Shown one piece after another: positions 23,641 to 32,943 of a stretch of DNA of 64,000 bases. Each line of letters begins with the position of its first letter. Position 1 is the stretch's first letter. Both the position numbers and the translations under genes were made by a program. The stretch comes from Candidatus Magasanikiibacteriota bacterium (GTDB lineage Bacteria > Patescibacteriota > Patescibacteriia > Magasanikbacterales > GWA2-37-8), in NCBI GenBank assembly GCA_903853785.1, contig CAINUM010000063.1:4404-68403 (forward strand), read 5' to 3'. A model generated the notes under the pieces. It saw only the letters and a program-made list of their open reading frames with translations, had not been told where the DNA came from and did not search any database.

Positions 23641-24012
23641 ATGAATCAGGCAGTAACTGCAAAATTAAGCTACTTGAGAATGAGTCCACGCAAAGCGCGA
23701 TTGGTTGTTGATTTGATTCGCGGCCGTCGTGTTGCTAAAGCTTTGGAAATTTTAACATTATCCAATAAATTAGCAGCAAAACCAATCATCAAACTTTTGA
23801 ATTCTGCTATTGCAAATGCTCAGCACAATTTTAAATTAGGAACTGAAAATTTGGCTGTGACTACAATCATGGTTGACGGTGGTCCAATGTTAAAACGTTG
23901 GATGCCAAAAGCTCATGGTCGTGCTACACCAATTCGTGAACGTACTTCACACATCAGTTTAATTCTTACCGAGGTTGCAAAACCAGTTAAGAAGGTGAAA
24001 AAAACATCATAA
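23641..24012 (+). CDS. rplV: Ribosomal protein L22
   Basis: Exit-tunnel wall protein. The 123 residues include YLRMSPRKARLVVDLIRGRRVAKAL, KLLNSAIANAQHN and the loop GPMLKRWMPKAHGRATPIRERTSH. The C-terminus is basic. No SD site precedes it (an AT-only leader). Confidence 0.97.
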   Translation: MNQAVTAKLSYLRMSPRKARLVVDLIRGRRVAKALEILTLSNKLAAKPIIKLLNSAIANAQHNFKLGTENLAVTTIMVDGGPMLKRWMPKAHGRATPIRERTSHISLILTEVAKPVKKVKKTS

Positions 24013-24027
24013 TATAATTTCAATACT

Positions 24028-24714
24028 ATGGGACATAAAGTTCATCCGAAAATTCATCGCACTCCCTTCATCTATGCTTGGGATTCAAAATGGTATGCTA
24101 AAAAGGATCAATATCCTGATGTTATTGAACAAGAAATAAAGATTAGAGAATTTTTGGCAAAAAAATTGAAGGAAGCCGGAATCGATGCGATTAGTATCGA
24201 ACGTACTCCTAAGGAAGTATTGGTTACCATTTTGGCTGCTAAGCCAGGTGTGATTATCGGAAGAAACGGCGAAGGTTTAGAAGTTATCCGTAAAGAAATC
24301 GAGAAAAAGATTTTAGCTTTTAAAACTAAAGTAAAATTAAACATTCAAACTGTTGCTCAGCCTGCTTTATCTGCTCAAATTGTTGGACAGAGTATGGCAT
24401 CTGAAATCGAACGTCGTATACCTTTCCGTCGTGTTATGAAACAAGCGATGGAAAAAGTTATGACTGCTGGTGCACAGGGTGTGAAATTTGCAGTAGCCGG
24501 TCGTTTAAATGGTGTAGAAATTGCTCGTCGCGAAGTAATGGGTTCAGGAAAAATGTCCCTAATCACTTTGCGTAGTGATGTCGATTATGCCATCGTTGAA
24601 GCAAACACTATTTATGGAAAGATCGGTATCAAAGTCTGGATCTATAAAGGTGAAGCTTTCAGTCGCCGCGACAAATTTGCTAAAAAAGAAGTTGAAAAAG
24701 AAAAAACTAAATAA
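24028..24714 (+). CDS. rpsC: Ribosomal protein S3
   Basis: Forms the mRNA entry site with S4 and S5. The 228 residues begin MGHKVHPKIHRTPFIYAWDSKWYAKK. A KH domain follows with PGVIIGRNGEGLEVIRKE (the GxxG loop reads GRNG), then the C-terminal domain with RRVMKQAMEKVMTAGAQGVKF and GRLNGVEIARRE. Confidence 0.97.
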   Translation: MGHKVHPKIHRTPFIYAWDSKWYAKKDQYPDVIEQEIKIREFLAKKLKEAGIDAISIERTPKEVLVTILAAKPGVIIGRNGEGLEVIRKEIEKKILAFKTKVKLNIQTVAQPALSAQIVGQSMASEIERRIPFRRVMKQAMEKVMTAGAQGVKFAVAGRLNGVEIARREVMGSGKMSLITLRSDVDYAIVEANTIYGKIGIKVWIYKGEAFSRRDKFAKKEVEKEKTK

Positions 24715-24729
24715 GATTTTTGAAACTGT

Positions 24730-25143
24730 ATGTTGATACCAAAAAAAGTAAAACATAGAAAATGGCAAAAAGGACGCGGTCGTTTTCGTGGTGTTGCAAC
24801 TCGCAACGTTTCTATCGCTTTTGGCCAATTTGGTCTAAAGAGTACGACTCAAGGTTGGATTACCAGCCGCCAAATTGAAGCCGCTCGTCGCGTTTTGACT
24901 CGTTATGTAAGACGTGGTGGAAAAATCTGGATCCGCGTTTTCCCAGATCGTCCAGTTACTAAAAAAGGTAACGAAGTACCTATGGGTGGTGGTAAGGGTT
25001 CTCCGGATCATTATGTCGCCGTAATCAAACCAGGTACAATCTTATTTGAGATGGGTGGTATCACTCGTGAAACTGCAAAGATTGGAATGGATTTAGCTGG
25101 TTACAAACTAGGCGTACGTACTAAATTTATTGAAAAGGCATAA
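24730..25143 (+). CDS. rplP: Ribosomal protein L16
   Basis: Positions A- and P-site tRNA on the 50S subunit. The 137 residues begin [18 protein letters not shown] and contain [26 protein letters not shown]-like [14 protein letters not shown] and the loop [18 protein letters not shown]. The next gene is S17, only 12 bases on, leaving no room for the L29 gene normally found here. Confidence 0.97.
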   Translation: MLIPKKVKHRKWQKGRGRFRGVATRNVSIAFGQFGLKSTTQGWITSRQIEAARRVLTRYVRRGGKIWIRVFPDRPVTKKGNEVPMGGGKGSPDHYVAVIKPGTILFEMGGITRETAKIGMDLAGYKLGVRTKFIEKA

Positions 25144-25155
25144 TCTAAAGATTAT

Positions 25156-25422
25156 ATGGAAAAAAAAGAAATTAAAAAAATAAGTCGTGAGTTTACTGGT
25201 GTAGTAACAAGTGCAGCAATGACTAAAACCATTACTGTTGAAGTTGACCGCATCAAAAAACACACGAAGTATCCAAAAAGTTTTACTGTTAGTCGCAAAT
25301 ATCATGTTCATGATGAAAAACAAGCGGCTAAAGTAGGTGACAAAGTGCGTTTTGCAGAATGTCGTCCACTATCAGCTACCAAACGATGGACGTTGGTAGA
25401 AATTTTAAAAGTTAATGGTTAA
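25156..25422 (+). CDS. rpsQ: Ribosomal protein S17
   Basis: OB-fold protein that binds 16S rRNA early in assembly. The 88 residues include [41 protein letters not shown] and [19 protein letters not shown]. The first nine residues (MEKKEIKKI) form a lysine-rich start. Confidence 0.96.
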   Translation: MEKKEIKKISREFTGVVTSAAMTKTITVEVDRIKKHTKYPKSFTVSRKYHVHDEKQAAKVGDKVRFAECRPLSATKRWTLVEILKVNG

Positions 25423-25433
25423 TCCGTTTTTTT

Positions 25434-25805
25434 ATGATGCAACATCGTTCAATGTTAAAAGTAGCGGACAATACTGGCGCCAAGAAATTGCAGTGTATTC
25501 GTGTTTTGGGCGGTTATAAAAAACGCTATGGCCAGATTGGTGATATTATTACTTGTGTAGTAAAAGAAGCTGCTCCTCACGGCATGGTTAAGAAGAGTGA
25601 AGTAGTGCACGTAGTAGTGGTTCGTCAATGCAAAGAAATCCGCCGTGCTGATGGTACCTATATTCGTTTTGATGAAAATGCTGGCGTGATCGTAGATCGC
25701 AAAACTAAAGAACCAAAAGGAACTCGTATTTTTGGACCTATTGCTCGTGAATTACGTTCAAAAGGATTTCAAAAAATAATTTCTTTGGCGCCTGAAGTGC
25801 TCTAA
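25434..25805 (+). CDS. rplN: Ribosomal protein L14
   Basis: Subunit-interface protein of 123 residues: [36 protein letters not shown] and [26 protein letters not shown] at the end. Two adjacent ATGs compete as start and make no functional difference. Confidence 0.97.
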   Translation: MMQHRSMLKVADNTGAKKLQCIRVLGGYKKRYGQIGDIITCVVKEAAPHGMVKKSEVVHVVVVRQCKEIRRADGTYIRFDENAGVIVDRKTKEPKGTRIFGPIARELRSKGFQKIISLAPEVL

Positions 25806-25818
25806 AATAAATATATAT

Positions 25819-26127
25819 ATGAAGATTAAATCAAACGACAAAGTAAAAATTATTAAGGGCAAAGATCGCAACAAAGAAGGCAAAGTTATTCAAGTTTTTC
25901 CAGTTGCCGGTAAAGTAGTGGTCGAAGGCTTAAACTTAATGAAAAAACATTTGCGTACTCGCAAAGCTGGTGAAAAAGGTCAAGTGATCGAATTATCTGC
26001 TCCAGTACGTGTAGAAAATGTTTCATTGGTTTGCCCAAAATGCAACCACACTACACGCGTTGGTTTTAAATTAGATGGCAAAGATAAGAAACGCGTTTGC
26101 CGCAAATGTAAAGAGTTTATTGACTAA
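25819..26127 (+). CDS. rplX: Ribosomal protein L24
   Basis: Initiates 50S assembly. The N-terminal KOW domain is KSNDKVKIIKGKDRNKEGKV. The C-terminus has two CxxC pairs (CPKCNHTTRVG and CRKC), the zinc-binding version found in many bacterial L24 proteins. The length of 102 residues is normal. Confidence 0.96.
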   Translation: MKIKSNDKVKIIKGKDRNKEGKVIQVFPVAGKVVVEGLNLMKKHLRTRKAGEKGQVIELSAPVRVENVSLVCPKCNHTTRVGFKLDGKDKKRVCRKCKEFID

Positions 26128-26131
26128 TATT

Positions 26132-26674
26132 ATGACTCCTAATTTATACCAAAAATACAAAGACGAGATAGTTCCAGCTTTAAAGGCTGAATTAAAATTG
26201 AAAAATACCATGCAGGTTCCAAAAATTACTAAAGTGGTAATCAATGCTGGTGTTGGTCGTTTTATAAAAGATGCTGGTTATATCGATAATGTTGAAAAGA
26301 CATTAGCGAAAATTACTGGTCAAAAGCCAATTCGCACTAAAGCAAAAAAAGCAATTTCAAACTTTAAAATCAGACAAGGTCAGGAAATCGGAGTAGTAGT
26401 TACTTTGCACGGAAAACGTATGTATCAATTTTTAGAAAAATTGGTAAATGTAAGTTTTCCACGTATCCGTGATTTCCGCGGTATTACTGATAAGGCTTTT
26501 GATCGTCAGGGAAACTACACCTTGGGTTTGAAAGAAAATACTGCTTTTCCAGAAGTTAAGACCGGTGAAATCGAAAAAATGCACGGTTTACAGATTATTA
26601 TCAACACAACAGCTGTAGATAATGTTGGCGGAAAAGCATTGTTAACTCATCTAGGTTTTCCTTTTATAAAATAA
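26132..26674 (+). CDS. rplE: Ribosomal protein L5
   Basis: Binds 5S rRNA and contacts P-site tRNA. The start is at MTPNLYQKYKDEIVPALK; an in-frame ATG 19 codons earlier lies within rplX and is rejected because L5 proteins start here. Motifs are PKITKVVINAGVG, ITGQKPIRTKAKKAISNFKIR and the C-terminal TTAVDNVGGKALLTHLGFPF. It has 180 residues. Confidence 0.96.
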   Translation: MTPNLYQKYKDEIVPALKAELKLKNTMQVPKITKVVINAGVGRFIKDAGYIDNVEKTLAKITGQKPIRTKAKKAISNFKIRQGQEIGVVVTLHGKRMYQFLEKLVNVSFPRIRDFRGITDKAFDRQGNYTLGLKENTAFPEVKTGEIEKMHGLQIIINTTAVDNVGGKALLTHLGFPFIK

Positions 26675-26677
26675 TAT

Positions 26678-26863
26678 ATGGCTACAGAAGCACAAATTTC
26701 TAAGTCAAACAAAAAACCAAAATTTTCTACTAGAATTGTACGTCGCTGCTGGAAATGTGGCCGCAAACGTGCTTTTATGCGCCACTTTGGTTTGTGCCGC
26801 ATCTGCTTTCGTGAATTGGCCAACGCCGGTAAATTACCTGGCGTACGAAAGTCAAGCTGGTAA
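26678..26863 (+). CDS. rpsZ: Ribosomal protein S14, zinc-binding type
   Basis: A short S14 (61 residues) with a CxxC...CxxC zinc site, [20 protein letters not shown], and the C-terminus LPGVRKSSW shared by type Z S14. It starts three bases after rplE. Confidence 0.96.
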   Translation: MATEAQISKSNKKPKFSTRIVRRCWKCGRKRAFMRHFGLCRICFRELANAGKLPGVRKSSW

Positions 26864-26901
26864 TTAATTATATTTTATAACATTAAATAACAACTGTATT
26901 T

Positions 26902-27291
26902 ATGATGACTGATCCAATCGCGGACATGCTCACTCGCATTCGAAATGCGTACCACGTACGTAAACCCGAAGCGACATTTCCATTTTCCAAACTAAAGATG
27001 AAAATCTGTGAAATTTTGGTACGAGAAGGATATTTGGAAAAAGCTGAAGCTGTCGAAGAAAAACATCCACAGATTATGGTAACTTTAAAGTATGCTGGAC
27101 GTCAGGGTGCTTTAGAAAGTATCAAAAGAATTAGTAAACCAGGTTCACGCTATTATGTACAAGCAGCTGACATCAAAAAAGTACTTAATGGTTACGGCGT
27201 ATCAGTTTTGTCCACTTCTAAAGGCATCATGACAGGCAAAGAAGCTCGTGAAGCAAAATTAGGTGGCGAATTGATTTGCGAAGTGTATTAA
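26902..27291 (+). CDS. rpsH: Ribosomal protein S8
   Basis: Binds 16S rRNA helix 21 and is the spc-operon repressor in E. coli. The 129 residues run from DPIADMLTRIRNAYHVRK to the C-terminal VSVLSTSKGIMTGKEAREAKLGGELICEVY, which is highly conserved. Confidence 0.97.
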   Translation: MMTDPIADMLTRIRNAYHVRKPEATFPFSKLKMKICEILVREGYLEKAEAVEEKHPQIMVTLKYAGRQGALESIKRISKPGSRYYVQAADIKKVLNGYGVSVLSTSKGIMTGKEAREAKLGGELICEVY

Positions 27292-27317
27292 TCAGACGAA
27301 TTATTTAAATAAAACAT

Positions 27318-27866
27318 ATGTCTCGTATTGGTAAAAAAGTTAGAACAATACCACAAGGCGTAACTGTGGAAGTAAAAGGCGACGATTTGGTTGTTAAAGG
27401 ACCAAAAGGTGAATTGCGCTTAAAATTACATTCCCGCGTTACCGTATCCACTGCTGATGGTAAAGTGACTGTTAGTGTGATCAATGAAGAAAACACCAAA
27501 GACAAAGCTTTATGGGGAACATTTTCCAGTATTATTGAAAATATGTTGGAAGGTGTAACTGTTGGTTTTAAAAAACAATTAGAAATCAATGGTGTTGGTT
27601 ATAAAGCTAACCTAAAAGGTGAAAGTTTGGTGTTGGAAGTTGGTTTTTCTCATCCTGTTGAAATAAAACCGGTGGCCGGCATTAAATTTGAAGTAGAGAA
27701 AAATGTGATCACAGTTGTTGGGCACGATAAACAAATGGTTGGTGAGATGGCTGCTCAAATTCGTAGTACTAAAAAAGTAGAACCTTATAAAGGCAAAGGC
27801 ATCAAATATGTTGGTGAGGTAGTACGCCGCAAGGCAGGTAAGACCGCTGCTAAAGGAGCTGCATAA
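27318..27866 (+). CDS. rplF: Ribosomal protein L6
   Basis: Supports the sarcin-ricin loop region. The 182 residues form the usual duplicated fold: MSRIGKKVRTIPQGVTVEV, VTVGFKKQLEINGVGYKA, LGFSHPV-like VGFSHPVEI and KVEPYKGKGIKYVGEVVRRKAGK near the end. Confidence 0.97.
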   Translation: MSRIGKKVRTIPQGVTVEVKGDDLVVKGPKGELRLKLHSRVTVSTADGKVTVSVINEENTKDKALWGTFSSIIENMLEGVTVGFKKQLEINGVGYKANLKGESLVLEVGFSHPVEIKPVAGIKFEVEKNVITVVGHDKQMVGEMAAQIRSTKKVEPYKGKGIKYVGEVVRRKAGKTAAKGAA

Positions 27867-27891
27867 TTTAGCTTAAAGAATATATAAAAAT

Positions 27892-28266
27892 ATGCGTAGA
27901 TTGACCAAGAAAAATAAAAATGGATTACGTCAAATACGTCATGCTCGTGTTCGTGCTCATTTGAGTGGTACACAAGCAAGACCTCGTTTGTCTGTTTTCC
28001 GCAGTTTGAGAAGTATTACTGCTCAATTGATTAATGATGAAACTGGTAAAACATTAGTTCAAGCTAGTGGAAAAGAAGTTGCTAAAGAAAAAGCCGAAGG
28101 CTTGTCAGGAAAGATTGCAACTGCTAGTTTAGTTGGTAAAAAAATTGCTGAAAAAGCCAAAGCAGCCGGCATTACTAAAGTAGTGTTTGACCGTGGAGGT
28201 TACCAATATCATGGACGCGTTGCGGCTTTAGCCGAAGGTGCTCGTGCTGGTGGCTTGGAATTTTAA
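27892..28266 (+). CDS. rplR: Ribosomal protein L18
   Basis: 5S rRNA-binding protein of 124 residues: [57 protein letters not shown] and the end GGLEF. Standard in sequence and position. Confidence 0.96.
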   Translation: MRRLTKKNKNGLRQIRHARVRAHLSGTQARPRLSVFRSLRSITAQLINDETGKTLVQASGKEVAKEKAEGLSGKIATASLVGKKIAEKAKAAGITKVVFDRGGYQYHGRVAALAEGARAGGLEF

Positions 28267-28288
28267 TTTGTAATATTGATTTAAATTT

Positions 28289-28867
28289 ATGCAAAAAAGT
28301 TTCAAGAGACCAGGAAGAGAAAAAGAAAAATCCGAGTTTGATTCCAATATTTTGGATTTAGCTCGCGTTACCCGCGTTACTGAAGGTGGAAAACATATGA
28401 GTTTTCGTGCTTTGGTAGTTGTTGGTGATCGCAAGGGCCGCGTCGGATTTGGCGTTGAAAAAGGAAAAGACGTTCAGATTGGTGTAGACAAAGCTACTCG
28501 TCAAGCAAAAAAGAACTTGATTAAAGTACCAATTGTAAATGAAACTATTCCTCACGCTGTTTACATGAAATTCAAAGCAGCTAAAGTGATGTTGAAACCA
28601 GCTCCAAAAGGTTCTGGTATTATCGCCGGTGGTGCAGTACGCGTAGTATTGGATCTAGCTGGTGTACCAAATGTTTCTTCAAAAATTATCGGAAAAACAA
28701 AAAATAAAATTACTATTATCAAAGCTACATTTGAAGCTTTAAAAGCTTTGCATGTTAGTGCTCCAAGACACAATACTAAATTTACTCCAGTTGCAGCTTC
28801 TCAAGCAAAAGAAGTAAAGACTGAAGTAAAAGTTAGTACTGAAAAAACTAGCAAAATTAAGAAATAA
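28289..28867 (+). CDS. rpsE: Ribosomal protein S5
   Basis: Decoding-fidelity protein with a dsRBD-like N-terminus: ARVTRVTEGGKHMSFRALVVVGDRKGRVGFGVEKGK. The second domain has PKGSGIIAGGAVRVVLDLAGV. The C-terminus extends into a Lys/Ser tail (KEVKTEVKVSTEKTSKIKK), 192 residues in all. The next gene is L15 nine bases later, with no L30 gene between. Confidence 0.97.
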   Translation: MQKSFKRPGREKEKSEFDSNILDLARVTRVTEGGKHMSFRALVVVGDRKGRVGFGVEKGKDVQIGVDKATRQAKKNLIKVPIVNETIPHAVYMKFKAAKVMLKPAPKGSGIIAGGAVRVVLDLAGVPNVSSKIIGKTKNKITIIKATFEALKALHVSAPRHNTKFTPVAASQAKEVKTEVKVSTEKTSKIKK

Positions 28868-28875
28868 ATTTTTTT

Positions 28876-29316
28876 ATGAAATTAGCCATCCATACTTTAA
28901 AGGCTTCTAAGGGTTCCCGCCACACCGCTAAAAAACTTGGCCGTGGTAACGCCTCTGGTCATGGAAATTATTCCGGACATGGTGGTAAAGGACAAACTGC
29001 TCGTTCTGGTGGTAGTCGTGGTTTGAAATTGAAAGGTTTCAAACGCTTAATGCAATCTACTCCAAAATTACGCGGTTTTACTAGTATTGCTACAAGACCA
29101 ACTGAAGTATTTTTGAGTGATTTAGAAAAACATTTTGCCGCTGGTGAAACTGTTAATCTTGTAACTTTAAAAGAAAAAAATGTTATTGCTGCTTCTGTAA
29201 AAACTGCTAAAGTAGTTGGAACAGGGGAGTTAAAGAAAAAATTAACAGTTGAAGGTTTGAAAACAACTGCTAGTGCAAAAATTGCTATTGAAAAAGCCGG
29301 AGGAGAAGTTAAATAA
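28876..29316 (+). CDS. rplO: Ribosomal protein L15
   Basis: Large-subunit assembly protein. The 146 residues include the glycine-rich LGRGNASGHGNYSGHGGKGQTARSG, KRLMQSTPKLRGF and the C-terminal KTTASAKIAIEKAGGEVK. In most bacteria L30 precedes it; here it follows S5 directly. Confidence 0.96.
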   Translation: MKLAIHTLKASKGSRHTAKKLGRGNASGHGNYSGHGGKGQTARSGGSRGLKLKGFKRLMQSTPKLRGFTSIATRPTEVFLSDLEKHFAAGETVNLVTLKEKNVIAASVKTAKVVGTGELKKKLTVEGLKTTASAKIAIEKAGGEVK

Positions 29317-29328
29317 CCCCTTCTTTTT

Positions 29329-30603
29329 ATGTTGGAAAAAATTGAACAAGTTTGGAATATTAAGGAAATTAGAAACAATATTTTGTTTGTAATTGCAATG
29401 TTGGTTGTTTTCCGTTTGGCTTCACATGTACCAGTTCCAGGAGTAAATGTAGCAAATTTGAAAAGTTATTTGGCTGGAAATCAGATCTTAGGTTTGTTGA
29501 ACGTATTTTCAGGTGGTACTATGGCCAACTTTTCAGTTATCATGTTGGGCGTAGCTCCATATATTACTGCTTCAATTATATTTCAATTGCTTGCGATGAT
29601 CGTACCTGCTTTAGAAGAAATGACTAAAGAAGGAGAGTCCGGTCAACAACGCATCAATATGTATACTCGTTATTTGACTGTACCACTAGCATTTTTGCAA
29701 TCTTTTGGTATGATCAGATTGTTACAAAATTCTTCTCGTCCAATTTTATCCGACCTGACAACTTTTAGAATGATCACTATCATGGCAACTATTACTGCTG
29801 GAACTATGTTCTTGGTGTGGTTGGGTGAATTGATCTCTGAAAAGAAGGTTGGAAATGGAATGTCTTTGTTGATTTTTGCTGGTATCGTAGCTTCATTACC
29901 AACTATTTTACGTACTGCTTTTGTAAATTACACATCAGCCGATCTTTACACTTTTGTAATGATGGCCGGTGTAGCTGTTTTAACAGTGGTGGGTGTTGTG
30001 TTTATCAACGAAGGTCAACGTAATATTCCAGTAACATATGCCAAGCAAATGCGTGGTAATCATGTTTACGGAGGATCATCTTCACACTTACCAATTCGTG
30101 TAAATATGTCTGGTGTTATTCCAATTATCTTTGCAATTTCTCTAGTATTATTTCCTCCAATGGTTGCGCAGTTTTTTGTACATGCTCGCAGTGCTTGGTT
30201 ATCAACAATGGCTGTTAAAACTATCGCATTGTTTCAAAATCAAATTTTTTACGGCTTTGCTTATTTCTTTTTAGTATTTTTCTTTACATATTTCTACACT
30301 GCTGTAATTTTCCACCCTCAAAAAATTGCGGAGAATTTACAACGCCAAGGTGGATTTATTCCTGGTATTCGTCCAGGTAAGGAAACGGAAAAATATTTGG
30401 GCATGACTGTTAATCGCATCAATTTAATCGGTGCAACTTTCTTGGGTCTGATTGCCATTTTGCCTTTGTTAGTTCAAGGTGCATCTGGTTCAACTTCATT
30501 CAAGATTGGTGGTACTAGTTTGTTGATCGTAGTAGCAGTAGCTATTGAGGCGGCTAAACAAATTGAGTCTCAGGTGACGATGCATGAGTACGACAGAATT
30601 TAA
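29329..30603 (+). CDS. secY: Protein translocase subunit SecY
   Basis: Channel of the Sec translocon in the inner membrane. The 424 residues predict ten membrane helices, starting NILFVIAMLVVFRLASHVPVPGV. They show the plug region (LNVFSGGTMANFSVIMLGVAPYITASI), TKEGESGQQRINMYTRYLTV, LGELISEKKVGNGMSLLIFAGI and the ribosome-binding loop RQGGFIPGIRPGKETEKYL. It is the last gene of the ribosomal operon here; adk, map and infA do not follow. Confidence 0.97.
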   Translation: MLEKIEQVWNIKEIRNNILFVIAMLVVFRLASHVPVPGVNVANLKSYLAGNQILGLLNVFSGGTMANFSVIMLGVAPYITASIIFQLLAMIVPALEEMTKEGESGQQRINMYTRYLTVPLAFLQSFGMIRLLQNSSRPILSDLTTFRMITIMATITAGTMFLVWLGELISEKKVGNGMSLLIFAGIVASLPTILRTAFVNYTSADLYTFVMMAGVAVLTVVGVVFINEGQRNIPVTYAKQMRGNHVYGGSSSHLPIRVNMSGVIPIIFAISLVLFPPMVAQFFVHARSAWLSTMAVKTIALFQNQIFYGFAYFFLVFFFTYFYTAVIFHPQKIAENLQRQGGFIPGIRPGKETEKYLGMTVNRINLIGATFLGLIAILPLLVQGASGSTSFKIGGTSLLIVVAVAIEAAKQIESQVTMHEYDRI

Positions 30604-30626
30604 AATCAAATACCTCTAATTTTCAT

Positions 30627-30734
30627 AAAAAAACACAGGTCACAACCACTCTTTCGCTTTTTTGACCCGCGAGGGTCAAAGGATGAGCTTCGGCTCATAA
30701 CCCGCTCAAGAGTAATTGTGACCTGTGTTTTTTT
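30627..30734. repeat. Multi-branched inverted-repeat element and terminator after secY
   Basis: A perfect 19-bp outer stem (ends ACACAGGTCACAA and TTGTGACCTGTGT plus A7/T7) encloses a second 6-bp stem, ACTCTT/AAGAGT. This encloses two closed hairpins, TTTGACCC-GCGA-GGGTCAAA and ATGAGC-TTCG-GCTCAT, both with very stable tetraloops (GNRA and UUCG types). The T7 tail makes it a terminator in both directions, but the multi-branch form is far more elaborate than needed. It could be a small structured RNA or a miniature palindromic mobile element. Confidence 0.8.
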
Positions 30735-30764
30735 ATTCTACAAAATAGTATATACTTGATTGAT

Positions 30765-32879
30765 ATGGATTTAGAGAAATCAGTGTCTACATTAAATAAA
30801 GTTGGGGTTGCGGTAGTGAAGAAATTGGATAAAATCGGTATTCATACTATCGGCGATTTGTTGTATTATTTTCCATTTCGTTATGATGATTATCAAGGGG
30901 TGGTAGGGATTAAAGAATTACAAGAAGGTAAATTGGTTTCAGTGAAAGCAAAGGTAGAATTAATCGCCAATCGAAGAAGCTTTAAAACTCGCAAAATAAT
31001 AACAGAAGCACTTGTATCTGATGGCAATAATAGCTTACGGATTATTTGGTTTAATCAGCCGTATGTTATAAAAAATATAAAGCCCGGCGATGTTTTTATA
31101 TTTACCGGAGTTGTAAAAACGGATATGCTTGGACCACAATTAATCGCTCCAAGTTATGAGCGAGCAATTGATGCAGAAAATACTTCACATCCAAAATTAG
31201 TACCAATTTATTTTTTAACCGCTGGTTTATCTCAAAAGTACTTACGTTTTCTAATAAAACAAGCTCTTCTAGAAATTAATAACTTGAAAGATTATATACC
31301 TACAGAAGTAATTGAAGAAAATGATTTTTTGCCACTGAATTTAGCTTTACAAGGCATCCATTTTCCAGAAGATAATAATGATTTAGCAAACAGTCAGAAG
31401 CGTTTAAAATTTGATGAAATATTTTTGGTTCAACTTAAATCTGAATTATCTAGAAAAAATCGTCTTCAACAAAAAGCACCAAAAATAGTATTTAAAGAAA
31501 ATGAAATTAAAGAATTGGTTAGTCAGCTGCCATTTGTTTTGACGAAATCACAAAAAATATCTGCTTGGGAAATTTTGAAAGATTTGGAAAAAACTAGTCC
31601 AATGAATAGATTATTATCAGGGGATGTTGGATCTGGTAAAACAGTTGTGGCCGCGATGAGTTTGTATTGTGCGACACTAAATGGTTTTCAAGCTATCATG
31701 ATGGCGCCAACGGAAATTCTGGCAAAGCAGCATTTTCAAAGTTTGGAAAGACTGTTGTCAAAATATTTAAATATTGCACTGCTTACTAGGTCGCAATTCT
31801 TGGGAGTAGTAAATAATCAACCAGTAGAATATAAAAAGAAAGATTTGATCAAAGGTGTTAGTGAGGGTCAATTTAGTATAGTAATAGGAACGCATACTTT
31901 GTTGTCTGAAAAAATAATATTAAATAAACTGGCTTTAGTTGTTATTGATGAACAACATCGTTTTGGTGTAAAACAAAGAAAAATGATCAAGGAAAAGATT
32001 ACTGGTTTAAATGGTTTGATGGCACATTTTTTGAGCATGACTGCCACTCCAATACCACGTTCATTAGCTTTGACATTGTATGGTGATTTGGATTTATCAA
32101 CCATAGATGAAATGCCACTTGGGCGTAAAACCATAACAACAAGGTTGGTGGAGTCTCACAATCGTCAAAAAGCGTATGATTTTATTGCTGAGCAGGTTAA
32201 GAAAGGACGACAAGCGTTTGTAGTATGTCCGCTAATTTTGCCCGCAGATAGTTTGCAAAATGATAATAAAGAGGCTGTATTCTTCGATTTAGCCAACGAA
32301 AAGAAAAGTGTAGTGAAAGAGTTTGAATATTTATCAAAAAAAATTTATCCGAATTTTAAAGTTGGATATTTGCATGGCAAAATGCCTGGCAAAGAAAAAG
32401 ATGAAATAATGCAAAAATTTAAAAAAGGTGAAATTGATATTTTAATTTCTACTTCTGTAGTAGAGGTTGGGGTAGACATTCCGAACGCTAGCGTGATGAT
32501 GGTAGAAGGTGCAGAAAGGTTTGGCTTGGCTCAACTTCATCAATTTCGAGGTCGAGTAGGTCGATCTGACCACCAGTCATATTGTCTACTTTTTACTACT
32601 AACGAAGCGAGGGGTAATACTTTAGACCGTTTGATTTTTTTTGAAAAAAATAATAGCGGTTTTAAATTAGCGGAAAAAGATTTAGATACTCGCGGTCCAG
32701 GTGAAGTTTATGGTGATTTACAAAGTGGTCAAGAAGTATGGAAATTAGCCGGACCAATGGATAGTGAAATAATTAAAATTGCTAGATTTGCCGCAGCAAG
32801 AATCGCACCTCTTTTAAATAAATATCCAAATTTAAAGGAAAAAATTAATGATTTTATTTTAGGAAATCATTGGGAATAA
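30765..32879 (+). CDS. recG: ATP-dependent DNA helicase RecG
   Basis: Branch-migrates stalled forks and recombination intermediates. The start is the ATG of MDLEKSVSTLNKVG; a TTG three codons earlier falls inside the probable -10 box. The 704 residues have the N-terminal wedge/OB domain (LVSVKAKVELIANRRS), Walker A GDVGSGKTVVAAM, DEQHRFGVKQR (DExH), MTATPIPRSLALT, and motifs V-VI STSVVEVGVDIPNA and QFRGRVGRSDHQSYC, plus the RecG-type C-terminus DLDTRGPGEVYG. Confidence 0.96.
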   Translation: MDLEKSVSTLNKVGVAVVKKLDKIGIHTIGDLLYYFPFRYDDYQGVVGIKELQEGKLVSVKAKVELIANRRSFKTRKIITEALVSDGNNSLRIIWFNQPYVIKNIKPGDVFIFTGVVKTDMLGPQLIAPSYERAIDAENTSHPKLVPIYFLTAGLSQKYLRFLIKQALLEINNLKDYIPTEVIEENDFLPLNLALQGIHFPEDNNDLANSQKRLKFDEIFLVQLKSELSRKNRLQQKAPKIVFKENEIKELVSQLPFVLTKSQKISAWEILKDLEKTSPMNRLLSGDVGSGKTVVAAMSLYCATLNGFQAIMMAPTEILAKQHFQSLERLLSKYLNIALLTRSQFLGVVNNQPVEYKKKDLIKGVSEGQFSIVIGTHTLLSEKIILNKLALVVIDEQHRFGVKQRKMIKEKITGLNGLMAHFLSMTATPIPRSLALTLYGDLDLSTIDEMPLGRKTITTRLVESHNRQKAYDFIAEQVKKGRQAFVVCPLILPADSLQNDNKEAVFFDLANEKKSVVKEFEYLSKKIYPNFKVGYLHGKMPGKEKDEIMQKFKKGEIDILISTSVVEVGVDIPNASVMMVEGAERFGLAQLHQFRGRVGRSDHQSYCLLFTTNEARGNTLDRLIFFEKNNSGFKLAEKDLDTRGPGEVYGDLQSGQEVWKLAGPMDSEIIKIARFAAARIAPLLNKYPNLKEKINDFILGNHWE

Positions 32880-32914
32880 ATAAATTCGTATCTTTTTCAT
32901 CAATTAGCAAAGTG

Positions 32915-32943
32915 TAGACTTGTGCTGTTTTTTTTGTTATAAT
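32915..32943 (+). promoter_or_regulatory. Promoter of GC-rich unit C
   Basis: TAGACT and TATAAT with a 17-base T-rich spacer, 35 bases after the recG stop. The composition switches from AT-rich to GC-rich shortly downstream. Confidence 0.7.
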
